Assembly (NCBI GenBank): GCA_035578155.1
Contig: JAPWDM010000001.1
Coordinates: forward strand, 170,969,498-171,033,497
From: Brachynemurus nebulosus
Lineage: Eukaryota > Arthropoda > Insecta > Neuroptera > Myrmeleontidae
Direction of reading: 5' to 3'
Length of the DNA stretch: 64,000 nt
Part shown: piece by piece, positions 25,361-37,363 of the stretch
Layout of the letters: every line of letters starts with the position of its first letter
How positions within the stretch are numbered: the first letter of the stretch is position 1
Notes under the pieces: model-generated
What the model saw: only the letters and a program-made list of their open reading frames with translations
What the model was told of the DNA's origin: nothing
Database searches by the model: none
Translations under genes and position numbers: made by a program

Positions 25361-25782
25361 TGTACCAACATTACTTATATTACGCCAGCAAGTTACGATA
25401 GCGATGATATAGAAAGATCATTGCCTTGTTATATAAAAAAAAAATATCCACACACATCTTCTAAGTTGATATGTATGTATGGATGTTTTTTTGATGGCAA
25501 CAGATCATTGGTACATTATGTTATTTTGTTAAATGATACATGAAATTGTCAACTTGATGGAACGTATCACGAAACATTTTTATTTCGCACGGGATGAGCG
25601 ATAAATGTGTTCGTATCAAAAAACGAGATATCAAAATATGAAATGAGATATAAACGAATATCTACAAACTCTACAAGTGACGTTGGTTTACCATCCTCAG
25701 CCAATATAATGTGAACCATGGCTGAAATTAAATGATGGCGTGTAGTATAAACCCCATATGACTCGAAAGACGCCTACTAAAG
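25356..25782. other. Spacer without recognised gene
   Basis: No frame or repeat is recognised apart from the tail of the microsatellite frame. Confidence 0.4.
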
Positions 25783-25790
25783 TATTAAAC

Positions 25791-27041
25791 CAGGGGTGGC
25801 CAACCCGCGGCCCGCGGGCCGCATGTGGCCCGCCTGGAATTTTTCTTGGCCCACGAAATTCATCACACTTATACAAAATAATTTTTTTTTTATAATGACC
25901 AATGTAGTGAAAACCAGTGTATTAAAAAAATACATTAGGGTAGAGCGGGGCTTGTTGAGCATAGGTGTAAGTTGGGCAATCGAAATATCTCAGAAACTAT
26001 ATACATCGCACGCTAATACATTAAATGGCGGATAGAAGCGGGCAAGAGAGGGGAACTCATTACGCGACTCCCAGTTGCAACCTGTCAATCGAGTGACGTA
26101 TGCTCACGCTTTATTTATTTTGCGTATAAAAAGTAAAAAATTTTTGTTTGTGAATATTTCTTCTATACGAGGCAATTATTATCTATGTTAAATCAAATAA
26201 GTGTTAAACTTTTATAAAATTAGTATACTTTTGATATCTAGAAGGGATTTGGTTCTAATTCAAACAGTTTTTTTTCATAACCTCACTTTTGTATCAAATT
26301 GTGTGAGTGGGGTAAGTTGAGCAACAGAACTTTCGTTTGCATTAATTGTAACAGTGACAATGATGATGAAGTTCTTAATATCTATACTTAATGTTTCTAT
26401 TTTAATTTAAATTCTTTTTTATTTGTTACTTAAATGTTAAAGCCTGAGTATATTAGAAAGACTGAGTATATTCCAAATATTAAGTTTAAGATTTTAGTTT
26501 ATATATTTAGTTGAAGTTGATTTTTTGTTAATTTTATTTTCTGTATTTAATATACAAAGAAAATTACTTTTTGTTTCACTATTATGTCACTAAAGCATTA
26601 TAAATAAAAGATTGACTGTCAAATAATCATTTTATTTTATGTCTGATAAACATCTAAAGCATGGTTTGGCTACATTTTCTAACTGCTCAATTTACCCCGT
26701 ACCCTTGTTCAACTTACCTCACCTATGGGGCACGTTGAGCATGTCCGACTTTCTTCACTTAAACAGCTGTATCTCTTAAATGTGAATTGTTACAAAAATG
26801 TTACTATGGGGACTTTAGAAAAGGAAGAAATTACCTACACATTAGTATGCATAACAATAAAATTGGACTTACGGTTGAAGAGCTATGACCGATTAAGTGA
26901 AAAGTTGCACAACTAGCCCCGCCCTGCCCTACTTATGTATGCATATATTAAAAAATATATTACATAATTTTATATGCGACCCGTGAAGTTATGATATGCT
27001 TCCAAAGTGGCCCGCAAGATCATTTGGGTTGGCCACCCCTG
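25791..27041. mobile_element. hAT-like element with exact 8-bp TSD, interrupted
   Basis: The ends are CAGGGGTGGCCAAC at 25791 and GTTGGCCACCCCTG ending at 27041. The 8 bp TATTAAAC flank it on both sides (25783-25790 and 27042-27049). Subterminal GC-rich GGCCCGC motifs occur on both sides. Without the nested insertion it would be about 257 bp, a non-autonomous hAT. Ends and duplication are exact. Confidence 0.93.
25938..26929. mobile_element. TIR element (GGGTAGAGCGGGG ends) nested in the hAT element
   Basis: The left end GGGTAGAGCGGGGCTTGTTG is mirrored by CAACTAGCCCCGCCCTGCCC at the right. TA flanks both sides (25936-25937, 26930-26931), giving 992 bp. The motif GTTGAGCA recurs inside near 25955, 26315 and 26733, and in reverse near 26707. 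The ends start GGGTA like those of the 21092 element, so the two may belong to related TA-targeting families. No transposase frame is seen. Confidence 0.85.
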
Positions 27042-27144
27042 TATTAAACGAAAATAACGAAGTAAATAAAAGCGGTTATAATATATACATTGAGTAGTTA
27101 TTTTTCTGGATTATCTAGGTTGCCTGCAGAAATTTTCATAAGTA

Positions 27145-27682
27145 TTAGGTGTACAACTAATTTCTACCCGTTTTCAAAAAATAGCATTATCTCACAGCCG
27201 GTTATAAATTAATTATTAATACGCGTATATACATACACAGCTGTTTTTACTCTGTAAATTCATCACGCTCTTAATATATTAATCTTCAATATATATATAT
27301 ATATATATATATATATTGAGTTGAAAATGGAAGTAAATAGTGTGTATATCCGCCATTGTCTTCCATACGAATTTCATCAAGGTAATAGTACTGCTGAAGC
27401 TCAAAGAATAATCTGTGCAACTTATGGTGACAGTGCTATTGATGACAGTACCTGTCGAAAATGGTTTCGGAAATTTAAAAATGTAGATTTCAATTTAAAT
27501 GATAAACCACGCTCTGGAGCCTCCAACAATCAGTGACGAGGAATTGTAAGAATTACTGGAGCAAAATTCTACGCAAATACAACAACAAATTGCAGAAAAG
27601 TTAAACGTCACTCAGCAAGCTGTTTCTAAAAGACTACATGCTTTTTTTGCAAAAAACGAGTAGAACTTAGTTGTACACCTAA
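27145..27682 (+). mobile_element. Mariner element, internally deleted, TA flanks
   Basis: The left end TTAGGTGTACAACTAATTTC and the reverse of the right end TTAGGTGTACAACTAAGTTC match, with about 28 of 30 positions shared. TA is duplicated (27143-27144, 27683-27684). The element is 538 bp, whereas full mariners are about 1.3 kb. It holds the N-terminal part of a transposase and an (AT)14 run at 27289-27316 before the coding start. Confidence 0.95.
27327..27650 (+). pseudogene. Mariner transposase, N-terminal remnant
   Basis: From the second ATG (MEVNSVYIRHCL) the frame encodes the first mariner helix-turn-helix, with TYGDSAI and CRKWFRKFKN segments, then a DKPRSG linker. At about 27515-27520 the frame shifts by one, and the continuation reads PPTISDEEL, an in-frame TAA (27547-27549), then LLEQNSTQIQQQIAEKLNVT and QQAVSKRLHA, the second HTH. 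After that the sequence drops straight into the terminal repeat, so the whole D,D,D catalytic domain is deleted. A complete transposase is about 345 aa; about 110 codons remain. This copy cannot be active. Confidence 0.93.
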
Positions 27683-27684
27683 TA

Positions 27685-27981
27685 GCTCTAAAATTATATA
27701 TTAAATCTATAATGATAATAAGTGGGTAGCCAAAATTGTGCTAATTGAGTTTCTTTGAAACATCACAATATATCTACAGGAAATGGTTCTTTAATAAATT
27801 CTACTAAAAATAGATTTCTCGTCGACTGTTCGATTTTTGCTTCTTCAGTTCCAACCAGAAGCGATAAACAGCAAAAAGTTTAGCATTTCGAAAATTTACT
27901 TGTTTTTTCATTTTTCGTCAGAAGTAAATAATAATATGATTATGAGCCAACCTATATAAAAATTTAAAACCTGTATTTTTT

Positions 27982-27985
<4 letters not shown>
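27685..27985. other. Spacer without recognised gene
   Basis: Nothing recognisable is present. Confidence 0.4.

Positions 27986-28069
<84 letters not shown>
27986..28069. repeat. TA microsatellite, about 84 bp
   Basis: A pure (AT)n tract. The Tyr-Ile frames on the minus strand are artefacts. Confidence 0.97.
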
Positions 28070-28072
<3 letters not shown>

Positions 28073-28324
28073 GCCTAAATCCCTTCTGTACACATTTCTT
28101 AGGCTGTACTAGTACAGTGCCCGTTCTCCATAATTCCGTTTCCAATGGTTCCGCCTCCTCAGTTTTATGCTCCAACATTACCCTCACTTTATCACCTGTT
28201 ACAGTACTTATATATTTTGTAAGAGCTGAGAAACAAAAAGTTTATCTTACTCATATCAGATAAACGAAAAATTATCTATCAAGAGAGATTTAATATTATA
28301 TGTTGTTACGAATCAATGTAAACA
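28070..28324. other. Spacer without recognised gene
   Basis: Nothing recognisable is present. Confidence 0.4.
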
Positions 28325-29562
28325 TTAAGGGGAGAAGGTCTTCCAGACAACAGGTTTTTTAATAATTTTTTTTTGAGAAACTGGGTACTTTTACTGTATC
28401 AAATGAAGTTACCCAGTATACTAGGTACATGTTATGATGCATTCACTCATAATTTTTTATGTAAAAAATTAAAAAATAACGGCGCTACAGCTGTTCAAAG
28501 TTTACTTCTTCGATTTGCGCCATGGAATGAACAGCCTCTTGTGATCAACTGAATTCAATCGGACAAAAAAAGGACCCCGCAATTATTAGGTCTAAATTAG
28601 GTTTCCGTCAAATTTTTTTATATATTACTCTATACATCCTCCCGATCAAAAGTCCCAATGGGAATAAAGTCCCAAGGACTCGAAATTTTGAGCTACTGAC
28701 CTTCAAAGTTCAACATCTTGCCTATGTAATAATTCACAGGTGCTATCATTCGAGTAGTGGGATCTGTGGATTAATACTAGGTTAACATGTTGAATATTTC
28801 TCACCCTGTCACGGATGGTAATAGGAAGAATAACCATGAGACATATTCATCCTCCCTTACGCTAGGGGTTGATTTCGGGGTAGAAAGGGGGTGGCATCCG
28901 CGTAAGCTCAAAAGCAACTATTTGAAATGATTTTTTTATATGCAAAATAAATCTCATTATTATTTCTCATTATCAATTCGCTCAATAATTTGTCCTCACC
29001 CTTGCACAAGGGGTGGACGAGAGATAGAGCACAATATAACTCTAAACATTATTTCTAATAATCTTGCTGTTGAGTAACTCTTCAACGTCGCATCGCCACC
29101 CCTTTCACGAGGGGGATGAAGAGGTGGTTGAAGAGGATGGAAACCATGAACAATTAAATAACAGCTATAACAAATGATTTTTTTCAAGTGCAAGTAAATA
29201 GCTGATCTTTAATTGTTCATGATTTCCATTCTCTTCAACCACCTTATACAAATTTTTAGGTATATGCAAAGACCAATATCTTAAAGAATATCTGTAGATA
29301 ATTTCAAGTTAATATCTTAATAACTTTTCAAGTTATTTTCCACGGCGTGGAAAAAAACGTGTTTTGAGAAAAACGCGATTAAAATGTTTTAGTTCTTGAA
29401 AATTAGAATTAAAAGCAGTTTATAGTTATCTAATATAATCTTTCTATTGAGCTTAAAACATTGGAAATATGTTCTTTAAGGTTCAAATGAATTTTTAAAG
29501 CAAAAAAAAAAAAAAAAAAAAAATGAAAAATTTGAAAGTTCTGGAGGACCCTTTCTCCTTAA
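28325..29562. mobile_element. TTAA-ended TIR element with internal hairpin
   Basis: The left TTAAGGGGAGAAGGTCTTCC and the reverse of the right end, TTAAGGAGAAAGGGTCCTCC, are imperfect inverted repeats of about 22 bp. TTAA stands at both outer ends. Inside are three short GC-rich modules with a CACCCYTTNCAC-AGGGG design (near 28850, 28995 and 29095), a 36-bp hairpin (29123-29158 with 29208-29243) and a run of about 24 A (29500-29523). The 1,238-bp element has no plausible transposase frame. TTAA may be a piggyBac-type duplication or part of the TIR. Confidence 0.55.
29123..29243. repeat. Hairpin with 36-bp arms
   Basis: The arm GGTGGTTGAAGAGG... at 29123-29158 pairs with 29208-29243 at 34 of 36 positions around a 49-bp loop. 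Confidence 0.9.
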
Positions 29563-31170
29563 ATAATTATGTCAATAATTCAACATAAATCTATCAAATA
29601 AAAAATTGCTTTATTTGAACAAAACAAAAATTGTCAAAAAATATTTAGAAGAGCGTAGTCATGCAAAAATTTATTAGGAGGTGCATATTTCATCAACAAA
29701 CCAAAAATATTACACAAAAATCAATATTTTTTAATTAATAATTATTGCATTTCAAATGATAAGCAAAGAAATAAAACTTTGGTGGTAGAACAACATTTTC
29801 TAACAAAGTTATTCCCCTTGTTTCATTCTACGGAACTATAGAGAAAGCACACTGTAGCTAAGAATAATTTTTTAATTTCTTTTTCGCTTGTTTCTTCGTA
29901 CTAATTAATCCAAAAGTAAAAATAAATAAAATGGTAGGCGGGAAAAGCGAAACGGCAATAAAATTTTCTTGAAAATTAATCAGCCGATAGGAAATAATGG
30001 AAACGGATGTAAAATATTTTTAAAAGAAATACATATTTTCCACAACCATTTTACATAAAATTCTGAGTATGGAATACCTATGTTCTTCTTCTGCCATTAT
30101 AATATAACATCCTGTTTTTCTGTTACACGGAAACTGTTATCGGTTGATCGCATGCTATGCATATTATCGCAAGTAAGTGAACGAACATCCGGTGACTTTT
30201 CTTAAGTCAGTTTTTTTCGTTCTGATACGTTCATGACTGACACATACATATATGTATGTGTGTGTGTGTGATTATATGTGCGAATGTACTTTGGTTCTAT
30301 AATAATATAAATGTGAAAATTTTATTAAGAAAAATAACAACCAGATAGCATTAGCAAAAGTTGAATTTTTTTTAAATATTGGAAGCTTTATATATGATTA
30401 CTTTGTTAATGGATTATTCAGAGTTGTAGGAAAAAAAAGTCGTAATATTTTTTCCTGGTAATTCTGTTCCTTTATATTTCAAAGATCATCATTTTGAATT
30501 TTAAAACGAAATATTGAGCGATTGTCGAGTTTTAGACACATTTGAAATTTCAAACGTTTTTTACTCAAAACTATGTTTTTAAAATCGGTGCACAGACTGT
30601 AGTTCGTAGCTTTTTATTAATTATAACGTATGAGAGCGCGTTCGTTACAATATTCAATATTTTTTCTGGGTTATTAAACCTAAAAAACCCGCCTTTGACA
30701 CATTTTTTTCAAAAAAAAAGCAAAAAACCGGCATTTTTCTGAATTTTTTTTTTATAACCATACAATTTTTTATTTTTGTTCTGAATTGGTGTAATCCTAG
30801 GTTTAATGACCCCAAAAATTTGTTTTTTTCAAAGTTCCATATAATTTTCTATTTTCAGACCACTCGCCGTAAAAGACGTTTTTCTAGGCCTTGACTCTAA
30901 TATCACATATAAAATGCATCGTCATCGAGCAAAAGAAAAATGAAATTTTTCTTAATAGTTAAAAAATGTCTATAGTAATATGTAAAAGGTTTTATAAATC
31001 GATTATATTATATAAGGTTTCTTCAGGAAAAATTAATGAAAATGTGTCTATTTTAGCTTTAAACTTCATTTCTCAAATCAAGACATTTACGTATTCTCAA
31101 ACAGGCACTTAATTACCGAGATTGAAATCCAAGGGGCCAAACTACTATTATGATAGTTAGCATCCCGACT
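29563..31170. other. AT-rich stretch, no gene recognised
   Basis: A short TATG/TG repeat is at 30245-30271. A low-complexity frame at 30542-30742 is not convincing. Confidence 0.4.
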
Positions 31171-31780
31171 GTAATCAGAATTTTACGTCATCAGACTTAG
31201 CAGAGAGGTGGAAGGTTATATACGTATTTAGGGTTTTGGTTGGTATGTGTAAGGTAGTGGATGTTTGTGTGTGTAATACTCTGTATGTATGTAGCGGTGG
31301 TCCAAGGTGAGAATGCATACGTATACTAGAACAACCATGTGCATATACCTGCCACTAGTGATATAACAATGAACAGCCACCACTGTGGCCACGACTTAAC
31401 AATGAATGTGTACGCTTGAAGAGCCGATGGATGACTAATCAGTAAGCAGTATAAATTGCTACTTACTGCAATTTTCAGATCACACTTTTTTGTATGTAGG
31501 CTTGATCTGTCTCATCTGTGTTGAAATCACTCAATTTGTTGATGGGATTTATTCTAACGTGAACCGAGTGCTTCCACTATTTTTATTAGATTGTTTTTAG
31601 GGATCCATTTCTGCCGTACCTCTCCCGTTGAATACCTAAACCGATCACAGTCATACGACGTCATTCAGGTTTCCCCTTCAAGCTGCACGTACTGTAGTCT
31701 GCGGATCGGTCAAATCCTATCGTCGCCAAAGCAGCCACATTGAAAGGATACAAGTCCGATCGCTAATTGTAATCTAATCA
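31171..31780 (+). other. Higher-GC block with promoter-like core, possible LTR or 5' exon
   Basis: This block is visibly less AT-rich than its flanks and lacks a long reading frame. It holds TATAAAT (31450-31456) followed 27 bp later by TTTTCAGATC, resembling a TATA box with an arthropod initiator. Such a core could be the U3/R part of a retrotransposon LTR or the start of an untranslated exon. I could not find matching LTR ends or a target duplication. Confidence 0.3.
31450..31480 (+). promoter_or_regulatory. Candidate TATA box plus initiator
   Basis: TATAAAT at 31450 and TCAGAT at 31475 have roughly the right spacing for an RNA polymerase II core promoter. No downstream gene is recognised. 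Confidence 0.3.
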
Positions 31781-34234
31781 GGGTTGCCAACTATCCAGTT
31801 TTCGACCAAACAGTCCGGTTATTACATGATTTATTCGGATTCAGGTTCCTACAAGTGTGGCTGGACAGCAAATGTCCGGTCAATTAACAATTCTCTAATT
31901 CCGGGCCTTTGGAATTATTAATTTTGTCTGTTTTAATTTTGCTTCTTCTTTTTGTTTTTGCTCATTAGTTAACGGTATATTTTGGGAAACAGTGAAGCGT
32001 TGGTATTTCAAGGTCATGGAAAACTGAAAAGAAAAGGCAGCGATTAAAAAATGATCATCATGCCTACTAGCAAAAAAAGAAAGTTCTTTGACCAGTCCGA
32101 ATTTAAATATACAAAGATTCGAGAATACTTCAATGATACAAGGATTTATGGAACAAACTAACAAAAAAATAGAAAAATAGTTTTTTGGTAAACCAAACAG
32201 ATATTCTTTAAGCGATTTTTATGTACCAGTAAGACAATATTTGGTACTTAATTTTCGATTTTCCCGTTGATTCAAAATTTAGTAATATACACAGTAACAA
32301 ACCAACAAAAATTTGCGTATAGGTTTAGTTAATTGAACAGAGAATGTTTCCTAGTAATTTCGAAACTCCCTCAATATCAATCTTTCACAATATTGAACAT
32401 TGTGATACGCATAAATAAATCCCTTGGAGCGATCCATTACATGAGATTCTGATTGATACAATACTCTATACCTAGTTAACAGTATGTTTAATATCTATCG
32501 ATTTACTTGGGCTAATTATACAATTTCGTGGAAATTAATAGAAGAGAAGGTGTCAGAGACATGGATTCAACTATTTGACTGGAAGAAATGACATACCTGC
32601 TATATAATATATGGCTCACTAGGAATATTATGCCAAACATACAACGTGTTTGCTACATTTCGTGCAAATATTTAATTACATTTTGAAGCAATTTAATATT
32701 TTTTTATATCTCAGTATGTTTTTTGCAGTTAATTTTCGTTTTCTCGTGTAAAAACAAGTAATACCTATCAAACAATATGAGGCAATTAGATTTTAAAAAA
32801 ATCGATCATAAAGTAATAATTAAATAAAAATAATTATTGTCGATTGTTTTTAAAATAATATAATTTAGCTATAGAAATTTATTTAATTGAGGAAAAAATA
32901 ATAATATAGTTTGTGGAAACTAAAAGGAATCTTACGTAATTAATAGCAAATCTAGGAAGTTATGTTATACCGGACGAGTAGACAGGTTGTAGTTGCCACC
33001 TTGTAGCCTTTGTAGGTTGTTGCCGATCGTTTTGGAAAACGTAGTTTCGAGAAAAATCTATGTAAACTTTCAAAACGTGTATTAATATTGTAGACAGGAG
33101 CATTTCTCAAAATACTGATCAACATATTATGAATCTTAGCGTGCTTATAATGAATGACGTCATTTTGTAAATTAACAGTAACGGTTTCAATGTAATTAAA
33201 ATATTTCCAGTGCTTTTAGAACAATATATTTAGTATATTTTTCTTAGAATGCTGATTTCTATATAAAAACATGAACAACTAATTAATTATTTTCAATATC
33301 TGTTTTTTTTTTTGATTCTATAATCCACTCCTTAAGAATGCTGTTCGACTATTTTATCAGTTAATTTTTCGAATTCTTAATTGTCTACTGAATCATTGTA
33401 TTTTTTAACGGTGCTTAAAGAATATTATAAATTATTATAAACTGAAAACAAAAATTGCTCAAATTAATCGATTATTTACAATCTATAACTATTTTTGTAA
33501 AAAGATTACGTTTTGGTTTCTAGTTTTGCACCGCTAATAAGACATAATATCTTCTTGATAAGGGTAGACACAAACATAAATAAAACTATACAGTTATTAA
33601 ATTGTCATTTTGTTAATAAATAAATAAATACAAACAAAATACATAATCTTGAAGTTAAGTTTTTATATGCTCAATAATTTTACATAAAAGACGCTACTGG
33701 AATGAAGTGTAAATTTAACCTATATTTTAATTTTTACATCATTTTATTTTTTTTTAAATATTTTTAAAATTTTTATTATCACATATTTTAAATAAAAAAC
33801 GAATGCCTTATTTATGTAGAGTAATTTCTTTTTCGGTATTTTTTTACTTTGTGTATTGCCAAAATTGGTATTTTCACTCTTATTATAAACCTGTTTTTAA
33901 AATGAAAAATTTAGAAAAATTAACAAATTTTCGCTAAAAATGGTTGCATTTATTAATAAATACAATATTTACTTACCCAAATTTCATATTTATGTACCGC
34001 AAAGTTCATTATCGTAAAAGAATAATTTAATTTTTTCCACCAAGTCCAAATAAGCACAATTTAGACAAATTCACGTGTTAACGTGCATATCCTATTCTTT
34101 TGTTTTTTATTTTTTGTGGCACATTCAAACGAATCTACGTATTCATTCTAACATATCATATTATATTATATCTTGTCTCTCTCTTAACGTATAGATTCCA
34201 TCCGTATTCTTCTATATCAGTGGTTTATACCTAT
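31781..34234. other. AT-rich stretch with repeat ends, no gene recognised
   Basis: CAGGGTTGCCAACTATCC at about 31788 looks like a transposon end, and ATCATCATGCCTACTAG at 32050 resembles the end of the THAP-fragment element at 24041. An open frame of 89 codons on the minus strand (31895-32164) and a short plus frame from 32055 cover this area; neither has a domain I recognise. Confidence 0.4.
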
Positions 34235-34415
34235 CATTTTTGAGTTAATGATAGAAATATAGCAAAAATAAGGAAATCAAGTAATGAAATAAATTATTAA
34301 AAAGAGTATTGAGCAAGCTAAAAAATTCCAAAATGTTACGCGCAACTAGACGGCACTTTTAAACGTTTTCAACGTCGTTTCAGAAACCTGATTCAAAAAA
34401 TTTTTAAAATTTTTC
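34235..34415 (+). repeat. Dispersed repeat family E, copy 1
   Basis: It shares ATTTTTGAGTTA, AAGTAATGAAATAAA, ATTCCAAAATGTTACG and a TTTCAGAAACCTGATTCAAA-like end with 59140-59335. Confidence 0.7.
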
Positions 34416-35662
34416 CGCTGTTGGATTTTCTTTGAAGTAATATTCTAAAGAGAAAAATTTTTTTCCCAAGGTGATGTAATGCTATAAGGGTACAAAATCA
34501 GCATAAAGAAAAAATTATAATTTACATTAGTTGTCAAAGACTTAAATAATCAAATTAATAAAGAAACAACGCATTTTTAATGCAAAAAAAGTATTAACAA
34601 GGTTGTAATTTGACGTTAATTAATAAGGAGTAGCGAAAATAAAATCAAAATTATTCTTTTGAAAACCAAAACTTTTCTTTGTTTTTAACTAATTTTTAAA
34701 CTAATAAGAATAAAAATAAGGAATCCTTTGCGGTTTTACTGAATTAACTAATTTTTTGATGTACTTACTTATTTAATTATAAAAATTAAGCAAAAATGTA
34801 ATTATGTATATTTAATTGAATTATAAATTTTAAATGAATACTTATATTTTTTTACTTTAATTACTTATTTTTATACTCACGTAAACTGATAATTTAAGAA
34901 TTTTTAAATAGTATTCAAATGAGGTTAAAAACAGAATTTGTAATTAGTGACATTAAAACAGTTGAGGTTATAAGTATTTTAACAGCCAAAAACAGTTGGT
35001 ATATTTAAATTTTAATAGCTCCATTTTAACTAATCATAGCGGTACTAATCTACTATTACTCGAGACCCTATAAAAAAAGACGTAGAAGTAATAAAGTTAG
35101 AACACACGTTTGCTTCGCAATAAGGTTACTTCACAAACTGAATACAGAGAAAGAGATGGAACGTTATTTGTTTACCTTATCACAAGTTTTTTTTTTTGCT
35201 GAAATCATAGTGTATACAGTATATTCCTTTAGATATTTTAATTACATACAAAAATTATATCATTATAATGCAACTTTTTAAATAAAAGAAATACGTACAC
35301 AATTTATGTATCCTCATGTCATGTAAGATATGTCATATGTATATTCTGATTTATGTATTTAAACATTAATTGATAGGTTTTTAGTCACATATTTACATAT
35401 TATTTTCAAATCTTCAAATTGTCATATGTTTATGTATTTTTTATACAAAATAATAAATTAATATGTTAGATAATTAAATACATATTTAGTTTTGAACAGA
35501 ATATATGCGTTTTTCACGATGTTTTTTCTCAGAAACGATATCATAAGATGAATATTTAAAAATATTTTTAACTCTAAAAAAAATGATATTATTCTATATG
35601 CATTTATTATTACGGATTTGGTATGTACAAAACTTTTTTTATTTTTTATTTTTATCACACTT
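34416..35662. other. AT-rich stretch, no gene recognised
   Basis: Nothing recognisable is present. The 109-codon minus-strand frame that begins inside the next element (35787) and runs to 35458 is low-complexity. Confidence 0.4.
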
Positions 35663-36097
35663 GAAGGGTACAGGGGAAAAACGATCATAGTCACAAAAAG
35701 TAAATTTTTCAGGGGAGTGTTTTTAAACTTTAAGGTGTCAGTCGCGCATTTTTCAACATAAAAATGTTTTGCCTGAAAACCACGCATAGGATCTAGTTCA
35801 AACTTTCGGTGGTTATTACTAATATAATAAGCTAGAAGACGCCATGCCAGCAGAAAATAAACGGCTAGCCGTTTTCGCCATTTTACGCCATTTTACGACA
35901 TTTTACATTGAATCATGTATTATACGCGCATTTTTCAGCAAAAAAATTTGTGCTTCCCCTGCATATCACGGACTATGTTTGACTTTAACCTGTAATATTA
36001 GCACGGGGTTAATATTCTGCATACTGCCAACATAACAGCATGAATTTTGGCGTTTTTTACTTTTTGTGACTATGATCGTTTTCCCCCTGTACCCTTC
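35663..36097. mobile_element. TIR element, GAAGGGTACAGGGG ends
   Basis: The left GAAGGGTACAGGGGAAAAAC and the reverse of the right end, GAAGGGTACAGGGGGAAAAC, continue into a shared CGATCATAGTCACAAAAAGT, giving about 42 bp of near-perfect TIR. ACTT flanks both sides directly (35659-35662, 36098-36101), a possible 4-bp duplication. CGCGCATTTTTCA occurs twice inside. The 435-bp element is non-coding; the superfamily is undetermined. Confidence 0.8.
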
Positions 36098-36838
36098 ACT
36101 TATGTTATCTTTATGTGTATATCTATATATGTATACATTTTGAACATTCTGTATACGCTTCACTTATAGTAACATAGAAAGAGACAAACCGTTCTTGGTG
36201 TACCGTTTTGCGCGGCATCCTTGTAGCTTGAAGTTTTCATTTATATTTCAAATTTTTAGGTTTTTAATTTCACAGTTTTTCAGTTTTTAGCATTAATTAA
36301 CAATTTTGGTATTTACAACATACTTTTTCAAACATGCAGCACTATAGGCGAAAAACATGCTTTTATCCGCTACTGACTATTACGATGTGAAATCCGATTG
36401 TTTCGATCTGATTGTGAGATTATCAATCGAAAAAAGTAGACAGTACTGAAAGAACTATACCTCGGACCGGAACCAGACCCGTTTTATGGGAATGGATTGT
36501 ATTTAAAATTACAGTCTATGGAAAAAATATTAATTAAAATTCTGGCTCCTGGATAGGTGTTCCAAAATTTTCGCTTCTACTTTAAATTCAAAGGCTTTTA
36601 AATTTACGCAAATAAAGTTTGAAATATTTACTTACAAACTTTTTTTTTATTTCAAACTATAAGAGCAAAATAACAGACAACAGAAAAATGGCTTATAGAA
36701 ATTATAGCATCTAAGTACATTTTGCTCGGTATCATTCACTTTCGGATTGCCTGGCGAATATTCATAGGGCTTCCTTATATCTAAAATTGTCAATGGAACT
36801 GGTCAAATAAGTAAACACGAGAAAGGAATAGTTGCGCA
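36098..36838. other. AT-rich stretch, no gene recognised
   Basis: Nothing recognisable is present. Confidence 0.4.
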
Positions 36839-36840
36839 TA

Positions 36841-37363
36841 CACAGTGAAAAAAATTTGTGTTAAAATTAACACATTTCACATGTCCAGAACGGTCCACTC
36901 AATTTTTTGTGTTATTTAAACACAAAACATATGTGTCAAATCTTTACGCAAGATTTGTATCAATGATTTAACACACAAATGGACATACATTTTGTGTTAA
37001 TTTTACATAATTACTTAGTTATAATTTTACCACAATGAGATGTAAAATTAACTGATTTAGAATGTAGAAGTTTACTCAGTAAATGTGTTGCTATACTATT
37101 CTTTAAGTTAGTATTTTTTTATTTATTTTTTTATATTAATGAAAGGAAATATAGTAAATAATAATTTTTCAGTACTTAAACTTTTTTATTTAATATTTCT
37201 ACAAAGTTGTGCTCTGATGAAAATAATATTGAAGCAAAACCCAAAAATTGCGAAGATCGTTGTCAAACTGAACGTGGAAGGCAAAATGGAACGACTACAC
37301 TTCCTCCTTTACCTGATCTTCTTTGAATAGTTTCACTGTTCAGAACACAATTTTTTCACTGTG
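36841..37363. mobile_element. TIR element, CACAGTGAAAA ends, TA flanks
   Basis: The left CACAGTGAAAAAAATTTGTG and the reverse of the right end, CACAGTGAAAAAATTGTG, are inverted repeats. TA flanks both sides (36839-36840, 37364-37365), 523 bp in all. The left part has many GTGTTAA/TTAACAC inverted motifs. It ends about 420 bp upstream of the CAP gene 1 start codon, so it could carry or disturb regulatory sequence. Confidence 0.8.

Noticed and set aside
31895..32164. 89-codon minus-strand frame, and a short plus frame from 32055 reading MPTSKKRKFFDQ
   Set aside because: Neither has a recognisable domain, and the area carries transposon-end motifs. The plus frame could be a truncated transposase start but is too short to support.
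35458..35787. 109-codon minus-strand frame
   Set aside because: AT-driven low-complexity composition; it starts inside a TIR element and has no recognisable domain.
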